Positions 1-9,478 of a stretch of 34,114 nt of DNA are shown piece after piece. Location: positions 1 through 34,114 of the forward strand of contig JAPLJX010000197.1 in NCBI GenBank assembly GCA_026388375.1, in the 5' to 3' direction. The stretch's first letter is position 1. Every line of letters begins with the position of its first letter. Below the pieces are notes generated by a model. That model ran no database searches. It was not told the DNA's origin and was given only the letters and a program-made list of their open reading frames with translations. The position numbers and the translations under genes were made by a program. This DNA comes from Deltaproteobacteria bacterium. Its GTDB lineage: Bacteria; Desulfobacterota; Syntrophia; Syntrophales; UBA5619.

Positions 1-1223
1 CGCCATCGCCTCCCCGCAGTTCCCTGTGAATGCGGAACCGACGCACAGGTAGAGGACCCGGGGATAACGGTCCAGGACGCTCTGATAATGCCCATGGCGC
101 TCGAAGACGGAGGCCTGTGCGGTGGAGACCTTTACGCCCCTGCGCATGACCGCATAAAGCTCCTCCGGGGCGAAATGGGTCTCGGGGAGGGATCTTTCCC
201 CGACGGTGATGTAGCTCTCCAGGATGGTCACCCCCAGATCCGCCGTGATCTCGCGGCTGATGGAACCTGCGGCGTCCGTCATGATATGCACGGCCTGTTC
301 GACCGGCCGCCGACGAAAAGAACGGACCTGGGCACCCAGATCGTCGGCGGACCACCGGACTATCTTTCCGAAGGCGGCGAGATCACCCCGGGCCTCCCTG
401 CCGTCGCGGGCGTGGAGATGGACCTTCAAATACTCCCCGTCCCGCAGGACGACAACGCTTTCCCCGACGGCGGAAATCCCCCGGAGAGCGCCCCGTCCCG
501 CAGGACGACAACGCTTTCCCCGACGGCGGAAATCCCCCGGAGAGCGTCCCCGGCTTCGCCTTCGACCCGGAGCACCGTATCCACGCAGCAGCCCGTTTCC
601 CCTTCCTCCGAAAAGGACGGAGAAACCTTGAGATAACCCTTGAAAATCTCCGTGACGGGTCTGAATCCGTCGCCGTCCCCCGCAAGGACGCTGAAAAAAC
701 CGTCCAGGTAGATGAAGATGCCCAAGGCGCCAGCATCGACGACGCCGGCAGCTTTGAGCTTCGGCAGGAGTTCCGGCGTGGAGAGCACCGCCCTTTCGAT
801 TCTTTGGAGCACCCGCTCGCGCCAGGGCGCATCGGCCATCGCCGGACTTTCCTCCACGGCCTCCGCCAACGCATCGAAAACGGTCAGCATCGTGCCCTGT
901 TTTGGGTCGTTCACCGCCTGCCAGGCGCGGTCCCGCCCCTGGCGAACGGCGACGGCGAGGTCTCGGGCCGAATCGGCCATGAGGAGACCGGAGAAAAACC
1001 GCGCGGCAATGTTCCCGGAATTTCCCCGGGCCGACAGCAGCAGCTCCCGGATGATCCGCTCCCGCCCCTGAGCCGACTGCCGCAGCGGGGAGAGACTGAC
1101 CACGAGGTTCCGTCCCGTATCGCCGTCGGCCACGGGAAAGACGTTGATCTCGTCCAGAAGGTCGGCCCAGGCGGCGACCCTTTCATAACCTGCGATCAAG
1201 GCCTGCGGGAAAGGCGTTTCCAT
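1..1223 (-). pseudogene. DegV/DAK2-type protein (N-terminal DAK2-like domain, C-terminal DegV domain), frameshifted by a 56-bp tandem duplication; C-terminus runs off the window
   Basis: N-terminal METPFPQALIAGYERVAAWADLLDEINVFPVADGDTGRNL..ARGNSGNI is DAK2-like. ORF stops at 426 just after the duplication. Translating with one copy removed continues as ..LRDGEYLKVHLHARDGREARGDLAAF..VHIMTDAAGSISREITADLGVTILESYITVGERSLPE.. (DegV-like) to position 1. Confidence 0.85.
435..546. repeat. Perfect 56-bp tandem direct duplication (435-490 and 491-546)
   Basis: ccccgtcccgcaggacgacaacgctttccccgacggcggaaatcccccggagagcg occurs twice back to back; 56 is not a multiple of 3. Confidence 0.97.
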
Positions 1224-1225
1224 CT

Positions 1226-1639
1226 TTAGAACCCCAGGGCCCGGCGTATCTCTTCCGGAATCGTATAAACCATTTCCATTTCCGGGGCCAGGACAGCGGC
1301 CTGTTCCGTCGTCCCGCGGGCGCAGACCGTTTGGTCCGCAACGAGGCGGATTTCGAAGGCGACGACGATCTTCGTGCGGGCGTCCTTCACGGTGGCCCGG
1401 CAGATGAATTCGTCGCCCCACCGGAGGGGATGGATGTGTTTGACGGCGCTCCGGATAATCGGGAATACGTACCGCGTCCGTTCATGGAAGGCGAACAGAT
1501 CGACACCCAAACCGTCGAAGAGTTCGGAACGAGCGATATCGAAATACTTCAGATAGTTGCCGTGCCAGACGATCTGCATCGGATCAAGATCGAAAAACGG
1601 CACCTTCATCTTTACTTCGTGACTCTGGCTTTTTTGCAC
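1226..1639 (-). CDS. 4HBT-superfamily acyl-CoA/acyl-ACP thioesterase (YbgC/FadM-like); GTG start at 1639 or internal ATG
   Basis: Hotdog motif FFDLDPMQIVWHGNYLKYFDIARSELFDGLG; compact 4HBT length. Confidence 0.85.
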   Translation of the reverse strand: MQKSQSHEVKMKVPFFDLDPMQIVWHGNYLKYFDIARSELFDGLGVDLFAFHERTRYVFPIIRSAVKHIHPLRWGDEFICRATVKDARTKIVVAFEIRLVADQTVCARGTTEQAAVLAPEMEMVYTIPEEIRRALGF

Positions 1640-1641
1640 GT

Positions 1642-1737
1642 TTACCCATTCTCCTTCTGAAAGCCGTTCCCGGAAATTTCGCGGGCCAAAACCTCGATGG
1701 CCACGTCCACCACCCCCGGGCGCGTTCCATCTCCCGC
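1642..1737 (-). pseudogene. Orphan 3' end of a disrupted gene (AGDGTRPGVVDVAIEVLAREISGNGFQKENG*)
   Basis: Open frame directly after the ATPase stop codon, ending TAA two bases before the thioesterase GTG. No room for the N-terminal part of a gene. Confidence 0.4.
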
Positions 1738-3045
1738 CTACTCTTGCGGCGGATTTATTGAAAATGCTGCATCTGCAATCGAAAACGCCTCCTCAAACAT
1801 CAGTTCCCAGTACGGAAGGCACCGCACCCGCGTTTCGCCCACCATGGCCTCATCGCTGAGACTCTTGTTGACGATATAGCCGCTCTCCGGATGATAACGC
1901 TCAAGGAATCCACGGTACGAGCGCGGGGCCTCAAGCTTTTTCATGTCGCTGTACTTGACCTCCAGTGGTGTCACGGCAGCCCCGCGCCGGATGACAAAGT
2001 CAACCTCGGCCTTATCCTTGGTGCGCCAGAAGTGGATCGTCGTATCCGCCAGGGGGAAGCGTTCCGTCAGCAGCGCGTGGATCGCGTTTTGAAAGACGAA
2101 TCCGGCCTCGCTGTCCGAGATGCCGCCGAAGCTGCCCGATGCGAAATTGCGCAGGCCGATATCGCAGAAATAGTAGACCGGCGCTTTGGTTATCTCTTTT
2201 CTGATGTTGGTGAACCAGGGGCTTACCTTCCGGACCATGAAGGTCTTTTCCAGATACCAGGGATAGGTTTTGACCGTGGGCAGGGAGAGCCCCAGGGTAG
2301 CGGACAGTTCGGAATAGCTGACCATCTTCCCGGTCTGGCTGGCCAGCACCCTCACGAGGTTGCTGAAACTGTCGCTCTTTTCTACCCGGAGGAGGTAGAC
2401 AATGTCCTTTTCCAGATAGCTGCGGAAAATCTCGTTGATGGTGGCCAGCTTTTCCTGGTGTGTTTCCGCCAGCACAACGCGTGGATAGCCGCCGTACATG
2501 AGGTATTCCCGGAAGAGCTGCTCTGTTCTTGCCGGCTCGGCGCGGAAAAATTCTCTGAGCCGGTCCGCGTATCGGTAACCGGTTCGGAAATCAGCGAACT
2601 CGCCAAAGCCGACCGTCGCAAGCTCGAATACGCGCTTTCTGCCGGCCAGCGACTCGCTGATCTTCTCCTTCAGCTCGATGCTTCCCGAGCCGGAGACCAC
2701 AAACTTCCAGGGGAGACCCTGATCGTACAGACCCTTCAGAAACAGCCCGGCGTTCTCCTTACGCTGGATCTCGTCAATAAAGACCACGCCGCCACTGCCC
2801 AGTTCCAAGCGAATCTTCTGGATAAGCGCGCCTTGAGACGCGAGGTGGCGGAAGTCGTCCTCAACATCCAGATTGAGCCAGAGGGTATTTCGCCCTCCGG
2901 AGCGAAGTTGGGCATCGAGTTGCTTGAGGATGGTTGTCTTACCCGATTGACGCGGCCCGACCAGCATGGTTATCTCGGGATGATCAAGATGCTCCGTCAG
3001 CGCTGTCATGAGCCGACGCCGTATGTACTGGTTCTCTGTATTCAT
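1738..3045 (-). CDS. AAA ATPase (AAA_14) with C-terminal DUF4143, PD-(D/E)XK-like
   Basis: Walker A MLVGPRQSGKTTILKQL, Walker B GGVVFIDEIQ, VVSGSGSIELKEKISESLAGRKRVFEL, C-terminal HFWRTKDKAEVDFVIRRG..PLEVKYSD. Confidence 0.9.
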   Translation of the reverse strand: MNTENQYIRRRLMTALTEHLDHPEITMLVGPRQSGKTTILKQLDAQLRSGGRNTLWLNLDVEDDFRHLASQGALIQKIRLELGSGGVVFIDEIQRKENAGLFLKGLYDQGLPWKFVVSGSGSIELKEKISESLAGRKRVFELATVGFGEFADFRTGYRYADRLREFFRAEPARTEQLFREYLMYGGYPRVVLAETHQEKLATINEIFRSYLEKDIVYLLRVEKSDSFSNLVRVLASQTGKMVSYSELSATLGLSLPTVKTYPWYLEKTFMVRKVSPWFTNIRKEITKAPVYYFCDIGLRNFASGSFGGISDSEAGFVFQNAIHALLTERFPLADTTIHFWRTKDKAEVDFVIRRGAAVTPLEVKYSDMKKLEAPRSYRGFLERYHPESGYIVNKSLSDEAMVGETRVRCLPYWELMFEEAFSIADAAFSINPPQE

Positions 3046-3170
3046 GGTTTTATTTTAGCACGAGAATTTGTAATGTCAATTTACTTTTACGGATTTTTGC
3101 ACCTTCCTTTTTTATTTGGCTGCCTTCATGATTGGACAGACAGATTCAAACTCTTTTTCTCACATATTTG

Positions 3171-4463
3171 TTAGCCTTTTGTTGTCTCGCCGACCGTTCC
3201 CGGCTCTCCTTCGCGGCCGAACCGGCGGACGGCAAGCTCGCGCCGCCGGGGGCGGAAGGTCCCGTCCGCCTTCTCCCTCTCCACGACCTGCTTGAAGAGC
3301 TTGAACATCTTGTAGTTCTGGGGTTCGTCCCGGTAAAAGGTCTCCCAGGCGTAGGTGAGCAGTTCCTGGAGGCGCTCCGGACTCATGTGACGCGGATGGA
3401 AGACAACCCGGTCGGCCGTATAGGCGTCCCAATCGTAGGTAAGGATCCGCTTCTCCCTCTCGAAATCTTCGAACGCCCGGGTATGGGGAAAGGGGGTGAG
3501 CACGGTGAACTCGGCCAGATCCAGCCCGATCTCCAGGATAAAGTCGATGAGCCGCTTGATGTCATCCTCCGTGTGCTGGTCCAGCCCCAGCAGGACCGTC
3601 CCCTCCACGGCGATGCCGTGGTCGTGATATCGCTTCACGCGGTCGCGGATGCGATCGGACGTGTCGAAGACGGCCTGATAGACATACCAGGCCCCCGCCC
3701 GGGCGGCCAGGTCGAGAACCTCGTCGTCCTCCTCGATCGGATGGCAGCACCATTTTTTCTTCAGCGGGATCATCTCGGTAAAGAGGTCGATCTCCCACTG
3801 GCGGTCCTGGGCCAGCGAGTTGTCGACGATGAACAGGCGGTTGTTGTCGATCGCGGCCATCTCCGCGATCACGCGGTCCACCGGCCGGGGACGGAACAGC
3901 CTCCCGCCCAGATAGCTGACGCAACAGGGGTAGCAGTTGAACCGGCAGCCCCGGGAGGCGTGCACGAGATCCACCATCTGTATCCCCTTGTAATTGTAGA
4001 AATCCCTTTTGAGGATATCGCGCCGGGCGGGGCCGATGATCTCGGTCGGCGGCGGCGCGGCGAAGAAGTCGTAGACGGGCTTGAGGCAGCCCCGCCGCCA
4101 GTCGGCGAACACCTCCTCCATCCGCCCCTCGGCCTCGCCCAGGAAAACGGCGTCGGCGTGTTGCCTTGTCCCTTCGGCATGGAGCATCGTTCCAATGCCG
4201 CCGCAGATCACCTTGAGGCCGCGTCGGCGGTAGTCGTCCGCGATCTCCCAGCCCCGTTTCATCTGGCAGGTCAGCATCATCGAGACGCCGACAAAATCGA
4301 CGCCGTCGTCCACGGGAAGGGGTTCCACGTTCTCGTCGATGAACTCCACCTCCCAATCCGGCGGCAGGGTCGCGGCAAAGACCACCGGACCGTGCGGGGG
4401 CAGGTGGAACTCCGTCTGCCGCTCCAGCTTCTGCCAACGCGGGTAAATGAGCCGAAATTTCAT
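3171..4463 (-). CDS. B12-binding-domain radical SAM protein
   Basis: CxxxCxxC in HASRGCRFNCYPCCVSY; N-terminal VDFVGVSMMLTCQMKRGWEIADDYRRRGLKVICGG typical of B12-type radical SAM proteins. Confidence 0.88.
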   Translation of the reverse strand: MKFRLIYPRWQKLERQTEFHLPPHGPVVFAATLPPDWEVEFIDENVEPLPVDDGVDFVGVSMMLTCQMKRGWEIADDYRRRGLKVICGGIGTMLHAEGTRQHADAVFLGEAEGRMEEVFADWRRGCLKPVYDFFAAPPPTEIIGPARRDILKRDFYNYKGIQMVDLVHASRGCRFNCYPCCVSYLGGRLFRPRPVDRVIAEMAAIDNNRLFIVDNSLAQDRQWEIDLFTEMIPLKKKWCCHPIEEDDEVLDLAARAGAWYVYQAVFDTSDRIRDRVKRYHDHGIAVEGTVLLGLDQHTEDDIKRLIDFILEIGLDLAEFTVLTPFPHTRAFEDFEREKRILTYDWDAYTADRVVFHPRHMSPERLQELLTYAWETFYRDEPQNYKMFKLFKQVVEREKADGTFRPRRRELAVRRFGREGEPGTVGETTKG

Positions 4464-5215
4464 GGAATCCTCTTTCCTTTCCCATTTCCGCTTCCGGGGT
4501 CGGAAGGTTCCTCGCCGGGAGGCGTTCCCGCGGGGGTCGGCCCGGAATCGTCGCCCAGGGCCTCGCTTTCCAGAAGCCTGAGCCGCAGCGTATAGGACAG
4601 CCAGCCGCTGCTTTGGATCTCCAGCGTGTCCGCCAGACCGGGCCTCTCCGGGAGGGGCATTTTTACCCTTTTTAGGAGCTCTTGTCCAGTCCCATAAAGG
4701 CGGATCGCCATGACGCCGCCCTTGAACGTCAGAACCTCCACGAGCCGCCCGTCGGCGCGTTCGAAGCGGCAGATCAGGGCGCCCGCTTCCCCCTCGCCCC
4801 AGGCCGTCGGCGCCTCTCCGGGCGGGAAAAAGGCCAGACGGATATCCTCCGCCAGCGCCTCTGCAAATGCAGGCGCGTCGCAGGGCGGCACGGCCCGGTG
4901 GACGGTCAGCGTCTCCCCCGCTTCGGCGTCGAACAGCACAAACCCCTCGATCGTCATCAGCGCCGTCCGGAAACCCCGCGTCCGGGGATCAGCCACCAGC
5001 ATCCCGACGGCCGTCCCCTTCGCGCCATCGGGCATGACCGTTTCCAGCGCGTGAACGAGCCGGTACTTCCCCGGCAGGAAGGGCCGCCGGCAGCCTTCCA
5101 GCACGGCGCTTTTCCGGGCCGGGTCGAGGGGCGTCAGGGGTTTCAATCCCGTGCAGGCGCCTACGGTCAGGAGCAGAAGGAAAAGCGGAAAAAGACGGCG
5201 GGGCATCACGTTCAT
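4460..5215 (-). CDS. DUF3261-like outer-membrane lipoprotein, as found in aryl-polyene-type loci
   Basis: Signal peptide with lipobox (LLLTVGAC); family suggested by sequence character and position next to LolA. Confidence 0.65.
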   Translation of the reverse strand: MNVMPRRLFPLFLLLLTVGACTGLKPLTPLDPARKSAVLEGCRRPFLPGKYRLVHALETVMPDGAKGTAVGMLVADPRTRGFRTALMTIEGFVLFDAEAGETLTVHRAVPPCDAPAFAEALAEDIRLAFFPPGEAPTAWGEGEAGALICRFERADGRLVEVLTFKGGVMAIRLYGTGQELLKRVKMPLPERPGLADTLEIQSSGWLSYTLRLRLLESEALGDDSGPTPAGTPPGEEPSDPGSGNGKGKRIP

Positions 5216-5853
5216 TCCACGTTCTCAAACAGGGAGGCAGGCAGGGAGCGGTTGAGCCGCACCTGACTGAAATCCAGTTCGGTGAAGGAGCGTTCGTCCT
5301 CCACCACCCGGACGCCCTTCATCACGCCCGCCTGCTCCCGGGAAAGGGTCAGTTCGATCCGCCGGATCATCTTGCCCCAGGAGGGTTCCCGCGGTACGAG
5401 CGTCACCCGCGGCTCGGGATCGGCCGACAGCGAGGCCTGGAAACGGGGGTTGGCGTCGAACCGGCCCTGCTGCCAGTTCACGATCTCCTCCAGGACCACC
5501 CGCATGGCGGTTAGCGACGCGCCGGTCTCCTCGCGCCAGCCGCCCGGATCCCGCAGGTAGCGCTTCACGGCGCCGCCGTTCATGATCAGGACGCTCCGGA
5601 CGGGACGGTCGTATTCCCAGCGGAGCGAGCCTGGGGCCTGGAAGAAAAATCGCCCCTCGGAGACAAACGGCTTTGTCAGCATCGGCAGCGTCTTCTTCTG
5701 CACGAAGCGGGCCTCGACGGAGGTGATCCGGCGGGAGGCCTCGCGGAGCCCTTCCCAACTGTCGGCCCAGGCAACAAGGAGCGGCAGCAGCAGGATCAGA
5801 CCGAAAAGGGAGATAACCAGGCGGCGCGCCTTGCCGGAAAAAGTTCTCTTCAT
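5212..5853 (-). CDS. LolA-like outer-membrane lipoprotein carrier
   Basis: Signal peptide, then SVEARFVQKKTLPMLTKPFVSEGRFFFQAPGSLRWEYDRPVRSVLIMNGG, a typical LolA_like core. Confidence 0.88.
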   Translation of the reverse strand: MKRTFSGKARRLVISLFGLILLLPLLVAWADSWEGLREASRRITSVEARFVQKKTLPMLTKPFVSEGRFFFQAPGSLRWEYDRPVRSVLIMNGGAVKRYLRDPGGWREETGASLTAMRVVLEEIVNWQQGRFDANPRFQASLSADPEPRVTLVPREPSWGKMIRRIELTLSREQAGVMKGVRVVEDERSFTELDFSQVRLNRSLPASLFENVE

Positions 5854-5855
5854 GC

Positions 5856-6584
5856 TCAGATCATCCCCCCGTTCACGGAGATGACCTGGCCGGTGATGTA
5901 GGAGGCGTCGTCGGAGCAGAGGAAGCGGACCACCTTCGCCACCTCCTCGGGCCGGCCGATCCGCCCCATCGGGATCATCTGCTTGATGTTTTCCACCGGG
6001 GCGTCCCGGATCATCTCCGTATCGATCGGTCCCGGCGCCACGACGTTCACCCGGATACCGAGCCGGGCGACCTCGGAACTTAGGACGCGGCTGGCGGCGA
6101 TGAGACCGGCCTTGGCTGCGGCGTAATTGGCCTGCCCCCGGTTGCCGACCAGGGCCGAAACGGAAGACAGCGAGACGATGGAGCCGCTTTTTCGGCGCAG
6201 CATCTTGCGCAGGACCGGCTTGGTCATGTTGTAGAAGCCGTGGAGGGTCGTATCGATCACCGCGTCCCAGTCCCTCCGGGGCATCATCAGGAAAAGACCG
6301 TCCGCCGTCACCCCGGCGTTGTTCACCAGCACGTCGATCCGTTCCAGCCGCCCGAGGAGGTCGTTCATCGCGCCTTCCGCCTCGGCGGCGTTGCCGACGT
6401 CGAACTTTACCGCCTCACCACTCCCGCCAGCCTCCCGAATCAGCCGCAGGGTCTCCGCCGCCGCCTCGTCGTTGGTTTTATATGTGATTACGATTTGGTA
6501 CCCGTGCGCGGCCAGTTCGACGGCGATGGCCCGACCGATTCCACGGCTGCCGCCCGTAACGACGGCAATCTGCGGTTCACTCAT
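5856..6584 (-). CDS. fabG: 3-oxoacyl-ACP reductase (FabG-like SDR)
   Basis: VVTGGSRGIGRAIA, NNAGVTADGLF, SVSALVGNRGQANYAAAKAG, GQVISVNGGMI. Confidence 0.95.
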   Translation of the reverse strand: MSEPQIAVVTGGSRGIGRAIAVELAAHGYQIVITYKTNDEAAAETLRLIREAGGSGEAVKFDVGNAAEAEGAMNDLLGRLERIDVLVNNAGVTADGLFLMMPRRDWDAVIDTTLHGFYNMTKPVLRKMLRRKSGSIVSLSSVSALVGNRGQANYAAAKAGLIAASRVLSSEVARLGIRVNVVAPGPIDTEMIRDAPVENIKQMIPMGRIGRPEEVAKVVRFLCSDDASYITGQVISVNGGMI

Positions 6585-6613
6585 GATTCCCTCTCCCTAT
6601 GTTTTCCCGGCGT

Positions 6614-8131
6614 TTACGACAACCGTTCCTTCAGCTCCTTCTTCAGGATCTTGCCCGCGGAATTGCGGGGGAAATCCTCGACGAAGACGATCTTCTTGGG
6701 AAGTTTGAAAAGGGCGATCCGGTCCCGGATGGCCGCGAGCAGCGCCTCTTCGGTCAGTTGCGCCCCCTCCTTGAGCAGCACAAAGGCGGCCACGACCTCC
6801 CCCTTCTTCCAGTCCGGCATCCCGACGACGGCCGCCTCCCGCACCTCCGGCAGGGCATGGATCACCCGCTCCACCTCGGCCGGGTAGATGTTTTCCCCGG
6901 AGCTGATGATCATCTCCACCTTCCGGCCGACGATGGTGATGAATCCCTCCTCATCCCGCCGTCCCATGTCCCCCGTGTGAAACCATCCACCCCGCATCGC
7001 CTCCGCCGTCTCGGCGGGTTTTTTCCAGTAACCGGCGAAGACGTTGGGCCCCTTAACGATGATCTCCCCCGCCTCGCCCTGCGCCACGTCGCGGTCCTGC
7101 TCATTCACGATCCTAAGCAGGACGTGGAGCACCTCCTTGCCCACGGAACCGGCCTTCCGGATCGAATCCTCCAGATCCAGGGAGGTGAGACGGAAGGTCT
7201 CCGTCATCCCATATCCCTGGGCAAAGAAGATCCCCTTCTCCTCCTGGTATTTGCGGATCACCGGGAGCGGCATGGGCGCCCCGCCGGCGATGAAGAAATG
7301 GATGTGGGAAAAATCCGCCTTCTCCCATTCCCCGGTCCGGGTGAGGAGCTGGAACATGACGGGCACGGCAAACATGTAATTGATCTTCTCCCGGCAGATG
7401 AGGCCGATCACCTCGGCGGCGTTGTAGAACCCCTTGAGGACGAGGGAGCCGCCCGCATAGAGGATCGGCAGGGCCGAGGCGCCGAGGGCGCCGATGTGGA
7501 ACAGCGGGGCCACGACGAGTGATTTGTAGGAGCGGTTGATCCCGCAACCGATCACCGTGTTAATCGAACCGAACAGGACGTTGCCGTGCGTCAGTACCGC
7601 CCCCTTGGGATCCCCCGTCGTCCCGGAGGTGTACATGATGAACAGGGGATCGGCGAGCGTAACCTCTTCCCGTGGGAGCGGTTCCGCGACGGGAAAGGGG
7701 GTGACGGCTTCCGCGAGAAAGGGATCGTCGCCGGCAGCCCCGCCGTGACGGAAGCAGCGCGGCATCCCCGGCCAGGAGGCCTTCACCTCCCCGACCTTGG
7801 CGGCAAAGTCCGCCGAATAGACGAGAACCCGGGGGGCGCAGTCCCGGAAGATGTATGCGAGCTCCGGAACGGCCAGACGAAAATTGACGGGTACCATGAT
7901 CGCCCCTGTCTTGGCGCATGCGAAGAATATCTCCAGAAACTCCGATGCGTTGGTCATCAGAACGGCCACCCGTTCACCCTTGCCGACCCCCCAGGCCGTG
8001 AGGGCGTGGGCCATCCGGTTCACCCGCTCGTTGAACTCGCGGTTCGTGAAGGAGCGCGCTTCCTCCTCCTTCAGGAACGGCCCCTCCGGATAGATCGCCG
8101 CCCGCTTGAAAATCCATTCGCCTACATTCAT
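6614..8131 (-). CDS. AMP-dependent acyl-CoA synthetase/ligase
   Basis: MYTSGTTGDPKGAVLTHGN, GYGMTE, GGWFHTGDMGRRDEEGFITIVGRKVEMIISSGENIYPAEVE, PRNSAGKILKKELKE. Confidence 0.95.
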   Translation of the reverse strand: MNVGEWIFKRAAIYPEGPFLKEEEARSFTNREFNERVNRMAHALTAWGVGKGERVAVLMTNASEFLEIFFACAKTGAIMVPVNFRLAVPELAYIFRDCAPRVLVYSADFAAKVGEVKASWPGMPRCFRHGGAAGDDPFLAEAVTPFPVAEPLPREEVTLADPLFIMYTSGTTGDPKGAVLTHGNVLFGSINTVIGCGINRSYKSLVVAPLFHIGALGASALPILYAGGSLVLKGFYNAAEVIGLICREKINYMFAVPVMFQLLTRTGEWEKADFSHIHFFIAGGAPMPLPVIRKYQEEKGIFFAQGYGMTETFRLTSLDLEDSIRKAGSVGKEVLHVLLRIVNEQDRDVAQGEAGEIIVKGPNVFAGYWKKPAETAEAMRGGWFHTGDMGRRDEEGFITIVGRKVEMIISSGENIYPAEVERVIHALPEVREAAVVGMPDWKKGEVVAAFVLLKEGAQLTEEALLAAIRDRIALFKLPKKIVFVEDFPRNSAGKILKKELKERLS

Positions 8132-8215
8132 CTGGTCTCCTCAAACAAAAATTCATAATTACTGATAAGCTCTCGCTTTTCTGCGGGGGAAGAATACGAA
8201 GGCGGGCCTTGTTTG

Positions 8216-9478
8216 TCAAGGCGATTTTGTCGCAGGCGATTCTGTCGCATCCTTCTCGAACACAAGACAGGCATAAGTTCCGCCGAAGGAGATTCCGCTC
8301 AGAAGCGCCTTCTTCACCGGCCGGCGGCGGGCCTCTCCGATCACAAACGGAAGGGAACAGAGGGGCCTCTTCAGGCCGACGGTCGGCGGAACAACCCCTT
8401 CCCGGACCGACAGTGCCAGGGCGGCGGCGCGGATCCCGCCGGAGGCGAAGATCTCTCCCGTCGCCCCCTTGAGCGACGTGATGAGCGGTTTGGCATCCCC
8501 GCCGCCGAAAACCCGTTCATAGGCCGCCGCCTCCAAGGCGTCGGGCTCAAAGCCGCCGTTTGCCGCCGCCTGAATGAGGTCGATGTCCGGCGGTACCGCG
8601 CCCGCCATCCGCATCGCCCTTTCCAGGGCGAATAGAAACCCGCGGGGATCGGCGGGCCAACCCGTCTGCGGCGACGGGGAGGAGGCCAGACCCCACCCCG
8701 TCAATTCGGCATAGGGCTCCGCCCCGCGCTCCCGGGCGAGTTCCCCGGCCTCCAGGCATACGATCCCGCACCCCTCCCCCATGACGGGTCCGTTGCGGTC
8801 AAGATCGAACGGCCGGGCACCCTCCGAGCCGCCATCCGCCGGGGAGAGGGCGCGAAAATGGTCGAGGGCCTCGTAGAAGAAAGGGGAGAGAATGTCCACA
8901 CCGCCGGCAAGAATCACGTCCGCCGTGCCGCGCCGGATCTCCATGGCGGCGTAAGCGATCGCCGTCTCGGCGGAGACAGCCTGATGGTTGACCGTCGTGT
9001 TCACCCCGCGAAACCCCAGTTCGATGGAGGCGTGACCGGCGGGGGCGTTCATCACCGTGTTGGGCACATGGATCGGATTGACCATGCCGGGGCCTTCCGT
9101 AAAAAGGATCCGGGCGCTCTGGACCTTGAGCTCCGTGTTCCCGAAGGCCGTCCCCATGACGATGCCGATCCGGTCCCGGTTGGCGTCGGTTACAGCGATC
9201 CCGGCATCACCCAGAGCCATACGGACGGAGGCCGTCGTCATGGCCGAAAGTCGGTCCATCTTTCTTAAGTTCTTCAGGGAAATGAAGTCCCGCGGCTGAA
9301 AAGCACGGATCTCCGCCCCCAGGTGCGACCCGAAACCGTCGGTCGGAAAGGCGGCGATCTCCCGGATTCCTGTCTCGCCGCGCCACAGGGCTTCCCGGAA
9401 CCGATCCTTGCCCACCCCCAACGGCGTGACCATCCCAATTCCGGTGACGACGACCCGTCTGACAACGTGATTACCCAT
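8216..9478 (-). CDS. Catalytically degenerate beta-ketoacyl synthase (chain-length-factor-like KS-beta)
   Basis: KS fold (RRVVVTGIGMVTPLGVG..GISFGGTYACLVF). Nucleophile region reads NTTVNHQAVSAETAI (no Cys), first His region IQAAANGG, second His region LKGATGEIFASGG. Confidence 0.87.
   Translation of the reverse strand: MGNHVVRRVVVTGIGMVTPLGVGKDRFREALWRGETGIREIAAFPTDGFGSHLGAEIRAFQPRDFISLKNLRKMDRLSAMTTASVRMALGDAGIAVTDANRDRIGIVMGTAFGNTELKVQSARILFTEGPGMVNPIHVPNTVMNAPAGHASIELGFRGVNTTVNHQAVSAETAIAYAAMEIRRGTADVILAGGVDILSPFFYEALDHFRALSPADGGSEGARPFDLDRNGPVMGEGCGIVCLEAGELARERGAEPYAELTGWGLASSPSPQTGWPADPRGFLFALERAMRMAGAVPPDIDLIQAAANGGFEPDALEAAAYERVFGGGDAKPLITSLKGATGEIFASGGIRAAALALSVREGVVPPTVGLKRPLCSLPFVIGEARRRPVKKALLSGISFGGTYACLVFEKDATESPATKSP

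Noticed and set aside
1891-4595. Long plus-strand ORFs (427 and 487 aa)
   Set aside because: They are antisense to the well-supported ATPase and radical SAM genes, with no recognisable motifs; typical mirror ORFs of GC-rich genes.
7113-7547. Minus-strand ORF inside the acyl ligase gene
   Set aside because: Alternate frame of a strongly supported ligase gene.
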